Positions 33,081 through 44,968 of a stretch of 64,000 nt of DNA are shown piece after piece. Every line of letters starts with the position of its first letter. The first letter of the stretch is position 1. The stretch is from Armigeres subalbatus (Eukaryota; Arthropoda; Insecta; Diptera; Culicidae): assembly GCF_024139115.2 (NCBI RefSeq), contig NC_085140.1, positions 339,884,966-339,948,965 on the forward strand, read 5' to 3'. A program made the position numbers and the translations under genes. Under the pieces are notes generated by a model. It searched no databases and was not told the DNA's origin. It saw nothing but the letters and a program-made list of their open reading frames with translations.

Positions 33081-33710
33081 CATGTTTGCCTCTCTCGTAT
33101 ACTAAGGCTATATGTTATCGCTCCAAAAACAAACATTTTATAGAAGACCCGGAGACCCATAGTGTTATATTCCGATCGGCTCAGTTCAACGAATTGAGGT
33201 GATGTCTGTGTGTGAAAATTGGACTCGAAAATAACGGCATTTAAAAAAAAAATATCACTCATTTTTCGGACACATTCAAAATTGATGACACAGCTGTTGG
33301 GGGGGGGGGGGTCGATGCTAAGATTTTGTAACAGTACATGTACTAGGTATACAAAAAAGCGTGTCAGAGGAGGATGAGGGAGGTCTAGAAATCTCAAAAA
33401 GGAGTTGCCGTCATATTTGAATTGCCCCTTATGTTTAACCGATTTGCTTGCAAGCAGTTGCACTCAACCCAGAATCCTGTCCCATTGTTACCTATTGAGA
33501 ATTGGCCAGATCGGACTATGAGCTCGGAAGTTATGGCCAAAATACCATTTTTCATAGAAATATCAATAAAAACTGTTACTCATTTTTCAGGGAATCTCCA
33601 ACCGATTAGCTCGAAACAAGTTATGACTCGGAAGTTATGACCACAATACTATTTTTTATTTGCACGAGAAGGGCACCATCACCGTCAGGTGGATTAATCA
33701 GGGGTTTTGG
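33081..33710. mobile_element. Dispersed mosquito repeat, copy A
   Basis: Starts GCCTCTCTCGTATACTAAGG and ends near GCACGAGAAGGGCACCATCA then GGTGGATTAATCA. The ends CTCTCGT and ACGAGAA are short inverted repeats. The body has AATTGAGGTGATGTCTGTGT, AATTGGCCAGATCG and GAAGTTATGACC words repeated in tandem near 33480-33660. The same termini recur at 56855-57455, with fragments near 3810, 59650 and 61400. A run of 12 G lies near 33300. Class unknown. Confidence 0.5.
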
Positions 33711-33858
33711 GTATATAAGCATATCATTGTATTTTTAGAAGAAAAACACTTGTTCTGGGATACTCTGGATTATCGGATAGAAGACAGTTTGAAAACATTT
33801 GGGGGTTAGGTCCTATAGCGGACGTTCATTTAGGTGAAAAGTTCATATTCATAATAAT

Positions 33859-33984
33859 GCTGTCCAATGAGCAGCTCTAAGTAGCTCGAAGTTGTTCCCG
33901 TTATGCTCGTTCATTTTTGTCAACATATGGGCAAGAGAGGGATGGGAAGAACTTCGAGCTACTTCGAGCTGCTCATTGGACAGC
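33859..33984. repeat. 41-bp inverted repeat
   Basis: Arms 33859-33899 (GCTGTCCAATGAGCAGCTC...) and 33944-33984 are inverted copies with a few mismatches around a 44-bp loop. This is probably a small foldback element. Confidence 0.75.
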
Positions 33985-34295
33985 ACTACTGTCATTTAAA
34001 ATTCATGAAGATTGCTACCCTACATTGCCTGGTCCGTTGATTCCATTTTTGGTCGCTATCTCGGGTCTCTCAGGGACCTCCGGAACCAATCACAAAGTGC
34101 ACAACTGAATTAAAAAAAAAACAAAAATGTCATATTCGCGAAGTCGTTTGAAATTCGAGAACTTTTATATCCATATTGTCTGAATCTGAATGGTTCCATT
34201 ATCGGATATTGCTCTCAGGGGGCTTCATCCGTCATGATGCATGTGAATAGTGGCAATCATCTTGTGTGAAATTGAGGCAAATTATTATCGTTTTA

Positions 34296-34465
34296 TTCGA
34301 CAAATCTCATTGTGGTCAAAAAAAATCAATTTGACCGCATTTGACCCAGTGACCACCGGAAATGTCTTTGTGGCCATGCCAGTGTCTTCGGCCACAAAAA
34401 CAATCCCTGAGGGTCACTGGGTCAAATGTGGTTGAATTGGCCATTTTTCAATGAGATTTGTCGAA
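34296..34465. repeat. ~57-bp inverted repeat (foldback element)
   Basis: Arms 34296-34354 (TTCGACAAATCTCATTG ... TTTGACCCAGTGACC) and 34412-34465 are inverted copies with a small indel. The loop itself contains GTCTTTGTGGCCATG and CTTCGGCCACAAAAAC, which can also pair. Confidence 0.75.
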
Positions 34466-34617
34466 TGCAACGAAATAGAGTGAGTAACACCTGCTTGGGG
34501 AGACACATGAACCTTATCTCAACCGAAGTGAACGTAACAAAGACTAGTCGACAAACATGCGGGAAATTGAGAGAAAAAGAGAATATGTTTAGATGGTACA
34601 TTTTATAACATTTTATA

Positions 34618-34805
34618 GGGGGAAAGACGGCTTTGGCAGGGTTTGTTCTATTATTGGCAGGGGGGTTTTTGTCGACCAAATTTTATGAAATTGACCACAA
34701 TATTCTTTGATATCCAAAGAATTCTTAGGCCAAATTTGAGCCCTAGTCAGACATAAAAACACCCTGCCAATAATAGAACAAAACCTGCCAAAGCCGTCAT
34801 TCCCC
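34618..34805. mobile_element. TA-flanked MITE with GGGGAA termini
   Basis: TA at 34616-34617 and 34806-34807. The inverted ends of about 54 bp share GACGGCTTTGGCAGG and TTGTTCTATTATTGGCAGGG. The element is 188 bp and non-coding. Confidence 0.85.
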
Positions 34806-34839
34806 TATTTAATTTTTTCAGACTCGATTTAGGGTTAGG

Positions 34840-35790
34840 TTTCAAGGTTAGTGTTGGTGCGGCCGATCGGAAACGTTGGGGTCCATTGTTGGCATGCGAC
34901 AGAATTTAACGTACTTTGTCTTCCCATTGTTGTCGTACATGCTACCTGCTACTAGCTCCACCACTGCTGCACGCTCGGGTTCGGCTCGGTTAGCCAAGAT
35001 GGGTACGGTATCGGAGTGCGTAAAGGTTGGACGCGTAGACCTTGCTGGCATCGTATGATGGGCGGATGCCCGCCTACTCAGGGCCGGGCGATGGTAATAA
35101 TTTTGGTGCGGGGTTTCAGCTGGCGGGCTATCCGGCTTGGCCGGATGCAGAACGAGTACGGCGGGAGCCGTTTAGGGGTTTTCTGCTGCGACGTAGATTT
35201 GTGGAAGCCCTACCACTTGTCGGTGGCAGCATACGGTCGAATGCGACGAAATGCCGCAGGTGTGGGTTTTTGGTTGGACGCGGAGATCACCGAAATCAAG
35301 TGGAACTCGGTGGGGCCCCCAGATATGTTTAGGGTTGGACACGGTGATAGTCGAGCACACGGCCGAATGCCGCGGTTGTGGGTGTTTGATTGAGGTTAGA
35401 CGCGCGGGTTTTTTTGGTTTTTCCGTCCGAAAACTGTCGCAAGACGAAACGACCGACGGAAGGATTTTCCTGACGCGAGGTTTTCCGCCGGATGACCTCA
35501 ATATACGGCTGGGAGCCGCAGGAGTAGAAAACCACTGGACGATGAAACTGCCTAAGCCACCACCTGGGATCTCGGCTTACCGCAGTCGTGACAGGCGAGA
35601 AGTTGAACACAATGGCGTTAAGCGACTGAATGCTTTGGTCTCCGATCTCGATAGCAGGAGTATCTCTCGTCTGCTCTTTCGACGCCCGTTTTCTGTTCTT
35701 TTGCGCCACACAGAACCATTAAACACACGGGGTTTATACCCTTTTGTTGTCGAGTTCAAATGTTGCCTTTTGTGACTATACTGTTGCTTT
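34840..35790. other. GC-rich island of unknown origin
   Basis: About 950 bp clearly GC-richer than its surroundings. It has diverged internal direct repeats (GAATGCCGC/GAATGCGACGAAATGCCGC and GTTGGACGCGG/GTTAGACGCGC). Overlapping frames on both strands (up to 174 codons) follow from GC content; none shows a known domain or splice structure. It could be an LTR-like or other mobile remnant, or host DNA. Confidence 0.4.
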
Positions 35791-37218
35791 TTTTTTAATC
35801 GACTGACCCCGATCATTCATTTTCCACGTCCCTTGTCTCGTTTTTTTTTTCATCCTCCGCCGCGGATTTTAGTGGTATCGCGAGGCTTTCGCCTCTGTAT
35901 TCTTGTCCCATCAAGCAGGGGTGTGGCATATGTTAGTGGTATATACACGATCAAACCAGAATACTCATATAAATTGAGGAATTATGTGGGTATTCGTGGT
36001 TTAAAAATACTACATGCAAAGTCTTACAACTTTTTGTATATATTTTATTTTTGGTACCGCATATCACGTCAGGTCGTCGACATATTGTTACCATATTCGG
36101 TAACACCTGTGTGAGCCCAATGCTGATAATATGAAGAAAATCCGACAAATATTCGACTTATTATTATTGTATTTTGATAATACAATAATAATGAGCTGGC
36201 TAAAGGGAAAATGTAGGTTGAAGATCAATTAGGTCCAATGATTACTGGAGAAGTCCGACACTCTGATGTACTCTGTGGAATGTTTGAAATTACCAAAAAC
36301 GTATTGCTGGGTCAGTACGTGAAAATCATTACTCCTTGCAAAATCAACTTCTACATACAATTTATAATTCAGTGGGATAATCTTATAAATTAATGAATCT
36401 AAAATCATCTTATCAATTGACATTAACGCATCCATGAAATTCGAATGGAAACTTTTTATTTCAATGCAAAGGCATTTTTCATCATTCCTAAACATACATT
36501 ACCGTTTTCTGGGAAGAAAAATCTTCCTCGCAATTCCATTCCTATTCCTATTTCAGGACATCAAACTTATCTTTTTTACACCCACGAATCGTACATTTTA
36601 CTTCTCCGAATGGTGAAAAATGATTCGCATAAAAAATGAGCGAAATCACGTTCTCATTCCAGGGATCAATTTCTGGTAATTCATAACGCTTTTCCCTCGG
36701 GTATCGTCCTTCACTATACCCGTGCGAAATGACCTCTCTCAATTGGTTTATTCTTATCGTTCACGTCGCTACCATCATCATAACCATCACCGGCATCGTC
36801 GCCGTCGCATTCGACGGCCATTCATCCCCAACAGCGATACTGAGCCACTTGGTAACAAAGTGCGAAAAATTGGATTAGGGTCGTACCCTGTCTGTCTGCG
36901 CTCGGTAACAGCAGCACGGCCAGCTATCGATACCTGACTGAACCGGAGAGCGATACAGACCACATCCTATGCGTGAGTTGGCGGATTTCGAGGATATTAT
37001 CCTTACCTCGAATTGGATCATCTTTTTCTCTCATTGTCAACGTCGGCGCCATGTGTGATTGAAAGGTGGATACCCTTCTCTGATTTGTAGCTTTCCTTTT
37101 CACGATTTTTGACAATTTTTTTTGCAACATGACACGTGTGGCGATTTGAACGATTCGCTTCTGTTCAAATAAACCTACAGTGGCACAACAGTCTATCTTC
37201 AAATTTCAGAATGGTTAA
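35791..37218. other. Unassigned AT-rich stretch with one small hairpin
   Basis: No recognised gene. A perfect 14-bp hairpin (ATTATTATTGTATT and its inverse) lies at 36160-36173/36179-36192. The His/Arg-rich frame at 36722-36937 reflects a CATCATCACC-type stretch. Confidence 0.4.
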
Positions 37219-37222
37219 ATTG

Positions 37223-38896
37223 TATAACTCCTTTATAACGTTCCTAGTTCCAAACGTGGCTAGGAAACTCCCAGGGTCGTTTTATGCGAAATTGTTGACA
37301 GTTCAGTATACATGCAAACTCAGCATAAACGCAACATAATTTTTGAATGAACTTAAAGGGTGTTCATTTACTAGGGTTGGAACTGAATAGCTATCACAAT
37401 CTAACGTTTTTGAAGACGTCAAGAAGCGAGGGGTGAGAAACTATCTCTTAACGAAGTTTGCATCGAATTAAGGACGGTATTTAGCAAATTGTGTGCCTTC
37501 TAAGAAATTCTAATTTCTATCTCCAAAGATAACTAGGCTTTTCTGGGGTAATACAACATGCTGACAAACATTATTTATTTGAACTATTGTTACCTAGTTT
37601 TGTTATACTTCCGTGATCACGAATTTTCCTATCATAACTTCTGATACACAATTTGGCTTATTACTAATAAAAATAACCAGCGCGACTTACGGTTTTTTTC
37701 CGGATTACTGTGGGTCGTGGACTGACTTATGGAGCTGCTGGGGAACCACTGAATGGTATTGGCGATCGTCGATATCGCCCGCCCTACTGGCGTGTCAGAT
37801 CGTGCCAGGTCGAAGTAATGGGTTGTTCCTTTGATTATTGATGAGGAACCTCTGGCTCGGCTTGCCGCCCGGAAAGTCGAATGGATGGAAAGCTGATTCG
37901 ATTATCCGTTTCGCCAGGTGGGAATTCTCGGGATTTCTTTAGTGGTCCGGAACAAGATGGCGTCTTCCACAATGGCGTCGAATACTACCGCTGGACAAAC
38001 TACTGACCGACACTGGTCTCGAGGTATAGCATTGGACTCTCCCTTGTAATGTCGAAGACCCCTCTTCTGCATTTGCCTCCAATGGAGAACAAGCAGGGTA
38101 GATTTCTGGCTCAGGGGAATCTGGGAAAATGGGAAGGTCCAGTCGGGAAGATTTGTCCACGTGGGCCGCCTGGTCTGTGGATTTGGGCCTAAATAAACGG
38201 AAAAAGGCCGTGTTTGGCCTATTCAGGTCGGTATTAGTAACCTGACAAAGTACCATTCGAAGGTTTTTTCAAGCATCCTGGTAAATTACCTTTTTCCGCT
38301 GGGTTTTATTGCACACCGTTCTCTCAGAAGGCAAATTGTTTCCGTCAGTCACACAGTACCCTATATGTCATACTAACTTTTAGGTTATGTTTTTAACTTT
38401 AACAAATAAAATTTAATTTACCTTTATTCATAAATTTTACAACTAACAATTAGTTTTTTTAACAATCGCAATATTTTAAGGACCAATAATCTAAAAGATT
38501 TAGAAAAGAAAATTACTAAAAAAGCACACTTATTTTTCAACTTTCACTACCTCGAATTATAACACGCGCCGCGCACTTCTAACTTCTTCGAAGTCTTGAG
38601 CCAGAAAGAAGGAATTAGTTTGGTTGAGATAGCAAGAAGTCCCTTTTTCTATAAATCTCTGTTTACATCATTATTCTGACAATCCCTCTATCATCCATAT
38701 CGAGAATCATATTACATTTTATGAACTGAGATTTCTGTATCCGGTTCACCTTAAAATGCTTCGAAAATGAATTCCCGTGACCTCATACATAGATGGCAGC
38801 ACCTAACCCATTGGACCAGTGGCGTATAAAGGAGATCACACAAATACCCGCATTTGGTGGAGCCAATGCTTAAATATCTGAAACCATCGGTTACAA
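37223..38896 (-). repeat. 3' LTR (left copy)
   Basis: On the minus strand it starts TGTAACCG and ends GGAGTTATA. Relative to the other LTR it carries extra segments near 37301-37345 and 37985-38020 plus scattered substitutions, so insertion was not recent. A 105-codon frame at 37939-38256 lies within it and is not supported as a gene. Confidence 0.9.
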
Positions 38897-38912
38897 TACC
38901 CCTCCGACCGGG
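38897..38912 (-). other. Polypurine tract next to the 3' LTR
   Basis: The minus strand reads CGGAGGGGTAT immediately before the LTR start TGTAAC. This is the expected primer site for plus-strand DNA synthesis. Confidence 0.6.
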
Positions 38913-39536
38913 TTGAAGAAAAGTATTGCCTTGATTTTTAAATATAATAAGCTAGATGATCTTTGATTTTCCACTTTTTACTCTGGGTAAAAATAGTAAA
39001 TATCATACCGGCCCTCTTTAACATCTCTTCTATGTTTTTCTCTTCCGTCTCCAGAAGAGCAAATGAATAGATGAACTTTGCAACTGTCAATCAGAATATC
39101 GGAATGAACTTTGTTTTGGAAACAGTCAGTCTCCGCCTTATTTACGTAAATTTCATCAATCCGCGGAATTTCATCACGTTTGAGCGCTCCAAAACGGGTT
39201 GGATTCGGTTTAATATTGTTCGCTAATCGGTTTTGATGACATTATTTGTTCGCGGGAATCCAACTACGATAAAGATTCCACAGATCAAGCAATTCAATTC
39301 TGACGGTAAGTATTTTTATTCCCTACAAGCGACTGCCCAATATAACTTTCGCTCATTCCTCTTCTCTTCTTTTCAGGTTGTTTACTTTTTATCGTCTCAT
39401 CTGGTCTGCAGCCCAGTGACAATCAAATATGAATGGACCTTCTCTTCAGCTAAGTATTCAATTATGTGAACGTCAATGATTCATTGACAAAATTGTGAAT
39501 GGATTCTGCTAATAATCGTAAATTTTTCTTTTCTTT
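38913..39536 (-). other. Non-coding 3' region of the retrotransposon
   Basis: About 620 bp between the integrase stop and the polypurine tract. No env-like frame. It has two further purine-rich runs on the minus strand (CTGAAAAGAAAAG at 39528-39540 and CTGAAAAGAAGAGAAG at 39361-39376). Confidence 0.6.
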
Positions 39537-42500
39537 TCAGGTGCCTGGCTTCAAATCGGCGGCGGAGAAGACTCCGAGGGATTTGCCCAAGTCATCGATC
39601 AGCTCGTAGGAACTGGTACCCACCCGTGCTTTGATCGTGCAAGGAACATAACATGGTGCTAGTTTGGCGTTGAATTTGTCTATTGCTGAGGACTGTTTAA
39701 AGTTCCTTTTATAGACTTTTTGACCAACTACATATACCGGTGCGAGCTTCCTCCTACGCAAATTATAATATTGTGAGTTCTTCCTATACTGTTTGTCTAG
39801 ATTTTTAATTACCAAATCGCGAATAAACTGATCTATTTGAACTTTGCTCTTCAGCCTTTGCTCATCCGAAATATCTATCATATCCCGATCTACTCGATGT
39901 TCGTCTCCTCTACCTATTACCTCATGTCCAAATAGTACTTTGTATGGAGAAAATCCTGTTGAACTATGCGGTGTGGTGTTCAGAACGTGCTCTACTTCAG
40001 AAATCCTACTGTCCCATAGAGTTTGATTTGTCCTGACATACGTCCGCACACAAGCGTTTACGGTTCGATTCAACCTTTCCACAGGGTTGGCCTGGCTGTG
40101 GTGTCTCGAATTTGCCCAATGTTGAATGCGGTATTTTTCTAAAGGGCTTTAAACTCTTTCGACAGAAATGTCGAAGCATTGTCCGATATCAGACACTCTG
40201 GGACTCCATAACGACGAAACCAGCTTTCTTCGAGAATTTTGATTACGGATTGAGTGGAAATCTTGCGAACGGGAAACAGTAAGCAGTATTTCGAGAAAAG
40301 ATCCATCACTATAAGAAGGTGACAGTTTCCTGTTTTACTTCTGGGTAGTGATTGGATATAATCCAGAGCAATTATCTGGAAGGGCTTCGAGGTCACTCTC
40401 TGTTGTCCCATGACAGGATGTTGGGATTGATTGCTTGGCTTACTTTCTTGGCAAATCGTGCATTTCTGAATGTACGTCTTAATTTCTTGAGCCATTTGGG
40501 GCCAATAGTATTTCTTACGTATTTTAGCTAGAGTTTTCTCATAGCCCAAGTGAACAGCCTCATCGTGTTCTTCGTATAGAACCTTATCTCGCAACTCAAA
40601 AGGAACACAAATTTTCCATTCAAAACGGTAATCTATATCACCAGGGTTGGCAACGAACTTTTTTAGCACTCCGTTTTCTAGGCGGAAGTCTTTAAAACTT
40701 TCGGGATCTTCTTCAACCTTGCGAATTAGGTGTCGGTACCAATCTGACTTCGCCGTTTGGACACTGATCTCTTCTACCGCCCTGGACAGAGCATCAGGAA
40801 CGATATTATCTACCCCCTTACGATGTTTGATTTCCATATCGTGTTTCTGGAGCTCTAGACTCCATCGACATAGGCGAGAAGATGTTTTCCAGCTACTTCG
40901 TAGAATAAACGTTAAAGCAGAGGCGTCTGTGATTACGGTGAATCGTGATCCCTCAATGTAACACCTGAACTTCTCAAGAGAACTCAGGACAGCCAGGGCC
41001 TCCTTTTCGGTGGCCGCGTATCGCAATTGTGTTGTGCTGAGTTTCTGCGAAAAATATGCTATAGGTTTATCAATTCCGTCATATGGTTGCGTTAGCACCC
41101 CTGCTATTGCCGTATCACTGGCATCGCAGTGGATGCTGAACGGCTTAGTAAAGTCAGGGTTTGTCAGAATTGGTGCACTTATTAGTACCTCCTTAATTCT
41201 GACAAAAGAGGCTTCAGCTTTGTCATTCCATTTGATCGATTTGGGATGATCTTTGAGTAGATCTGTCAATGGTCGTACAATTTCACTGAAGGTCGCTATA
41301 AAGCGCCTATAATAATTGCACATACCAATAAATCTACGTAGGGCCCGAAGGGATTTTGGTCGTTCAAAATTGACAATGGACTCTACCCTGTCCGGGTTTG
41401 GACGGAGTCCGTTCTTTCCAAGGATGTACCCCAGATACGGTACTTCAGACACGCAGAACTTGGATTTTTGCAAGTTAATAGATAAGTTCGCCTCTCTTAG
41501 TCTAGACGCCAACTGTTTGAGCCGCTCCAGGTGCTCTTCAAACGTGTTGCTTATCACGATTATGTCATCAAGATAAACAAACACGTTTGGTTCCATTTCA
41601 CTTCCTCCTAAGACCCGGTCCATTAGTCGCGACAAGGTTGCCGGACTGTTCACCAGGCCAAAGGGCATACGAGTAAAATGGAACAGCCCTCTTCCCAACA
41701 CTGAAAACGCGGTGTACTTCCGAGAGCGTGGGTGCAGGGGTACCTGCAGAAACGCTTTCGAAAGATCGATGGTGGAAATGTATTTACTAGGACCTAACCT
41801 ACTGAGAATTCTGTCAGCGTGTGGGAGGGTAAGAGTCCCGGATTGTGCGCTCGTTGAGCTTCCGGGCGTCTAGGCAGAGGCGAACTGAACCGTCGGGCTT
41901 GTCCACCGGGACCAGCCTTAGAGCCCAATCGCTATACGACCTTTCTATGATACCACATTTTAACATAGAGTCAAGCTCTTGATTGATCTTGTCCTGACGA
42001 GCAGGAGATGTTGGAAAAGGATTTATCCGTACCGAAGGAAGCTTCTTGGCTTCATCTGTTAACTCGATCCTATGGTTAATCATTGTCGTGGTTTCCAATT
42101 GACCTTCCACGGCGGGTTTAAACAAGGTTTTGATCTCTTCCAATTTTTCTAACTGTTCTTCGGTTAGGGTAGATTCTACCACTTGGTCGTTCATCTCCTC
42201 TACTGACATTGGATTTTGTGAAGACATCATCGTGGGTACTATTCCGAACGATTGCCAAAAATCTGATCCCAATATCAACTGCCGTTTGACAGATGGAATC
42301 ACTAACGCCGATACCATTTTTGTGATAGTGCCAAACGTGATGGGCAACTCTACGCAGCCGGTCACGTCCAGCTTTTGGCCACTGGCAGTAGTTATATCTA
42401 CATGCACCGGGCGTAAAGTTAATTTACATGCTTTGATAAGTGCATTTGCACCGCAACCTAAAACACTCCTATTTGCTCCACTGTCCAGTAAGCCTACTCT

Positions 42501-42620
42501 TGGTATTCCTAAAATTTCCACCTTGACAAACGGTCTATCGTCGTTTGCCATTTTCAAGAAATGTTCACTAATTTCAATGTTCGAGGAATGCATGTATTCT
42601 TCGTTTTCTACTCGTCTCAA
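39537..42620 (-). pseudogene. Retrotransposon pol (PR-RT-RNase H-IN), frameshifted
   Basis: Three frames read one polyprotein. From 42620 to 41814: protease with LLDSGANRSVLG and ILGSDFWQSFG, then the RT N-terminus (LVPVDKPDGSVRLCLDARKL), ending in a frameshift after SYP. From about 41810 to 40139: RT with MPFGLVNSPATLSRLM and YLDDIIVIS, RNase H with HCDASDTAIAGVL, the integrase HHCC zinc region (HLGYEK ... CTIC) and the core aspartates in ALDYIQ and ISDNAS. A frameshift at ~40139 precedes the last part (40082-39537), which carries the third catalytic residue in VERLNR and a C-terminal domain ending DLKPGT. The frame lies in gag's frame, downstream of two consecutive stops. Confidence 0.92.
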
Positions 42621-42668
42621 ATTGTTATTTAAAATAAAGAATCGACTTCTGATTTTACTGGGGACTTA

Positions 42669-44475
42669 CTACTGTCCTGCACATCCGTCTGCCTCTTTAG
42701 ACGGGTGTCTACGCGTTTTTGCACACCACGGGCAGGACTTTGTGTCAACTTGGTAGAACCCACACTTGTAGCAAAATTTGTGCTTGGGAGCTCTACACTC
42801 GGATTGGTGATGCCCTTCTAAACGACAATTCCAACAAATACCTGGGGGAGGTGGTCTATACTTTTCTATTAGAACCTTCAAACCATCGGTAGGACTATTA
42901 CCTCCTTTAGCTTTCGTCTGCGGTTCTTCAGCACGGGGAGTCGGTTTGAACATCTTCTCCTCCGCGGGTTTATATGACTCTTTTAGAACTGGACGACCTT
43001 TATCCGAACGATTCGCTTCCATGCCTTGTTTTGGTTTGTAGCCTGTCTTCAATTCATTCACCTGGGCCCGATTCTTAGACGCTTGATCGTCCTGATTACG
43101 GGTTTCATATTTGAACCAAAAAGTGGCATCAAGCTTCCGTCCGAAGGTTTTGAGATCCGCCAGATTATCTATCTGAGCGGCTACGATATGCCCTTTGTAA
43201 TCGGCTCGGAGGTTACGAAACACTATTTCAAATTTTTTCTTCTCTGAGATCGGTTTCGTCAGAGAGTTAAATATTTTCTGAATGTCGAAAAAGAAATCCT
43301 GAAATTTTTCTTTCGACCTTTGTTTCCTGTCAATCGCTCTGACCTCACTTACGTGGTCATGGTCAGGGCTCAAAAACTCCTTTTTCATTTCCGCCACTAA
43401 CTCTTGCCAAGTGGTGAATTCTTCGGATTCCACTCCCGACATAAACCACAGCTTCGCAAGTCCGGAAAATAAGTGTATTGCTGAGCGGAATAGTTCCTTC
43501 TCGGAAACATTTTCCGACTTGGCATAAAATTCAACTTCTCGTATAAACTTCATCAAATCTCGACCCCCATCCCTACCATCATAGCGCAAGTTCCATTCAG
43601 AAACTGGTCTACTCCGCCTTGTATGTGACCTTCGGTCTGGCTTTCGACCTTCTGGGTAGAGAAACAGACGATGAGTCTGAATCTTGTTCTGAAACTTCGC
43701 GTGTAGCAGACAATGCAAATCGTCTAAGTACTCTTTCGTGTTCCTGTGAACTGGGACGGCCTACTCCTGATCCCGACGGCTGTGAATTCACAGGAGCAAC
43801 CAACGATGAAGTTGGCACGTGCTCTAAAGTTGATTGTAGTTGTCGTCTAGGACGATTACTGGTAGGATTCGCATGTTCCTCATTCCCATTATCCTGTTCA
43901 CCTACGTCTGTATCCTCCGTTTGTGTCTCTCGCGATACGCTCTGTGCTTTAGAGTGTCCTGCCTGACCTAACTGTAGTTGCGATATCGAATTAGTTATCT
44001 GCAACATCACTTCCTTTCGAATCTCCTCTAATGGAGTGAACAATGTAAAGTAAGTATTGTACAATTGCCGAACGTTGCTAAGCAATTTATCCAGATCCTC
44101 TAAATCTTCGTCTTTTTCTGCGGCGGCTTGAATAGTTAAACACCGGGCAAAATAGTGCACCAGACGTGTCTTCAATGCATCCTTAACTCCTTCAAAGTGT
44201 TTTCTTTTCTCTAGATAATCACTAATTTCCTTCACCGACCTATCAATAAGAGCTATTTCTCCGTCAATATTCCGTCCCTCACAATTTCCAAAATCTATGT
44301 CGCTCAGGTCTCTTTTATCCTTTTTCATCGTCTCTCTAAGACGTCTTTTAAGTGCTCCTAGACTTTCGTTCTTCTCAAATGCTACTGTCCGAATCTCAAG
44401 TTCGAACTCAACCTCTTCCTTCTCCAAATGATGGACGAGTAGGGTCCTGTACTTCGAACCTATCTCGGATTCCAT
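42669..44475 (-). pseudogene. Retrotransposon gag, frameshifted
   Basis: The first frame (44475-43609, 288 codons) starts MESEIGSKYRTLL. It has charged helical segments and a Ser/Pro-rich linker. The second frame (to 42669) has the capsid-like segment LMKFIREVEFYAKSENVSEK and FSGLAKLWFMSG, and the knuckle CWNCRLEGHHQSEC (CX2CX4HX4C). It ends with a further Cys pair CYKC/CPWC. The two frames overlap at 43609-43718, and a single indel near 43615-43650 would explain the break. Gag ends at TAG TAA (42671-42666). Confidence 0.88.
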
Positions 44476-44951
44476 GTCGGGGATTTATCGGATGATTGAA
44501 ACTTTTCGATGGTAATGAGTGTTCGAATCACGGCCAGATCAACGTCTGCGCCCTTATCAGACTCACTCAGATTTCCACTGTACTCACCCTTCTTCGTCAC
44601 GATTTTGATCAATCGGACTCCAGGACAGTTTTAAAATTAGCCTCTGTGATTCTAGGGCTCACCAATTACCGTCGAAAAGCTCAAAACACCACGAAAACCA
44701 CTAAAACCGATCAACCTGCAATTGAAAGTGCTACCAAAATAATGCCACCAAAACAAATCAGCTATTTGATGTTTACGCGGCCAGGGCTTTCAATTCTAAA
44801 TTTGATAACCTATATTGAATAGCAAGCGTTCTAATTTGACGTTCGACGAACGCAAAGAAAACCTTAAAACAGTTTTATGCTGTTTTTTTCTCCCTCTACC
44901 GGGTACGGAAAGATCTGTAACCGATTTGCAAAACAGTGAATGTCAAAACTT
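44476..44951 (-). other. Retrotransposon 5' leader
   Basis: Non-coding sequence between the primer-binding site and the gag start codon (minus strand). The open frame at 44496-44822 is on the opposite strand and is unsupported. Confidence 0.6.
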
Positions 44952-44965
44952 TTATGTGGGCGCCA
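44952..44965 (-). other. Primer-binding site
   Basis: The minus strand reads TGGCGCCCACAT three bases after the 5' LTR end. TGG plus GCGCC is the usual form of a tRNA-primed binding site; TGGCGCCC resembles Lys-type sites. Confidence 0.7.
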
Positions 44966-44968
44966 ATT

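Noticed and set aside
35251..35775. A 174-codon frame in the GC-rich island
   Set aside because: Overlapping frames of similar length exist on both strands; no domain, no splice sites, and codon content follows the GC content.
39306..39376. An intron-like interval on the plus strand (GTAAGT ... TTTTCAG), with another acceptor-like TTTTCAG at 39540
   Set aside because: Lies antisense inside the retrotransposon; the pyrimidine runs are the complement of purine-rich tracts near the 3' end of pol. No plus-strand coding exon matches.
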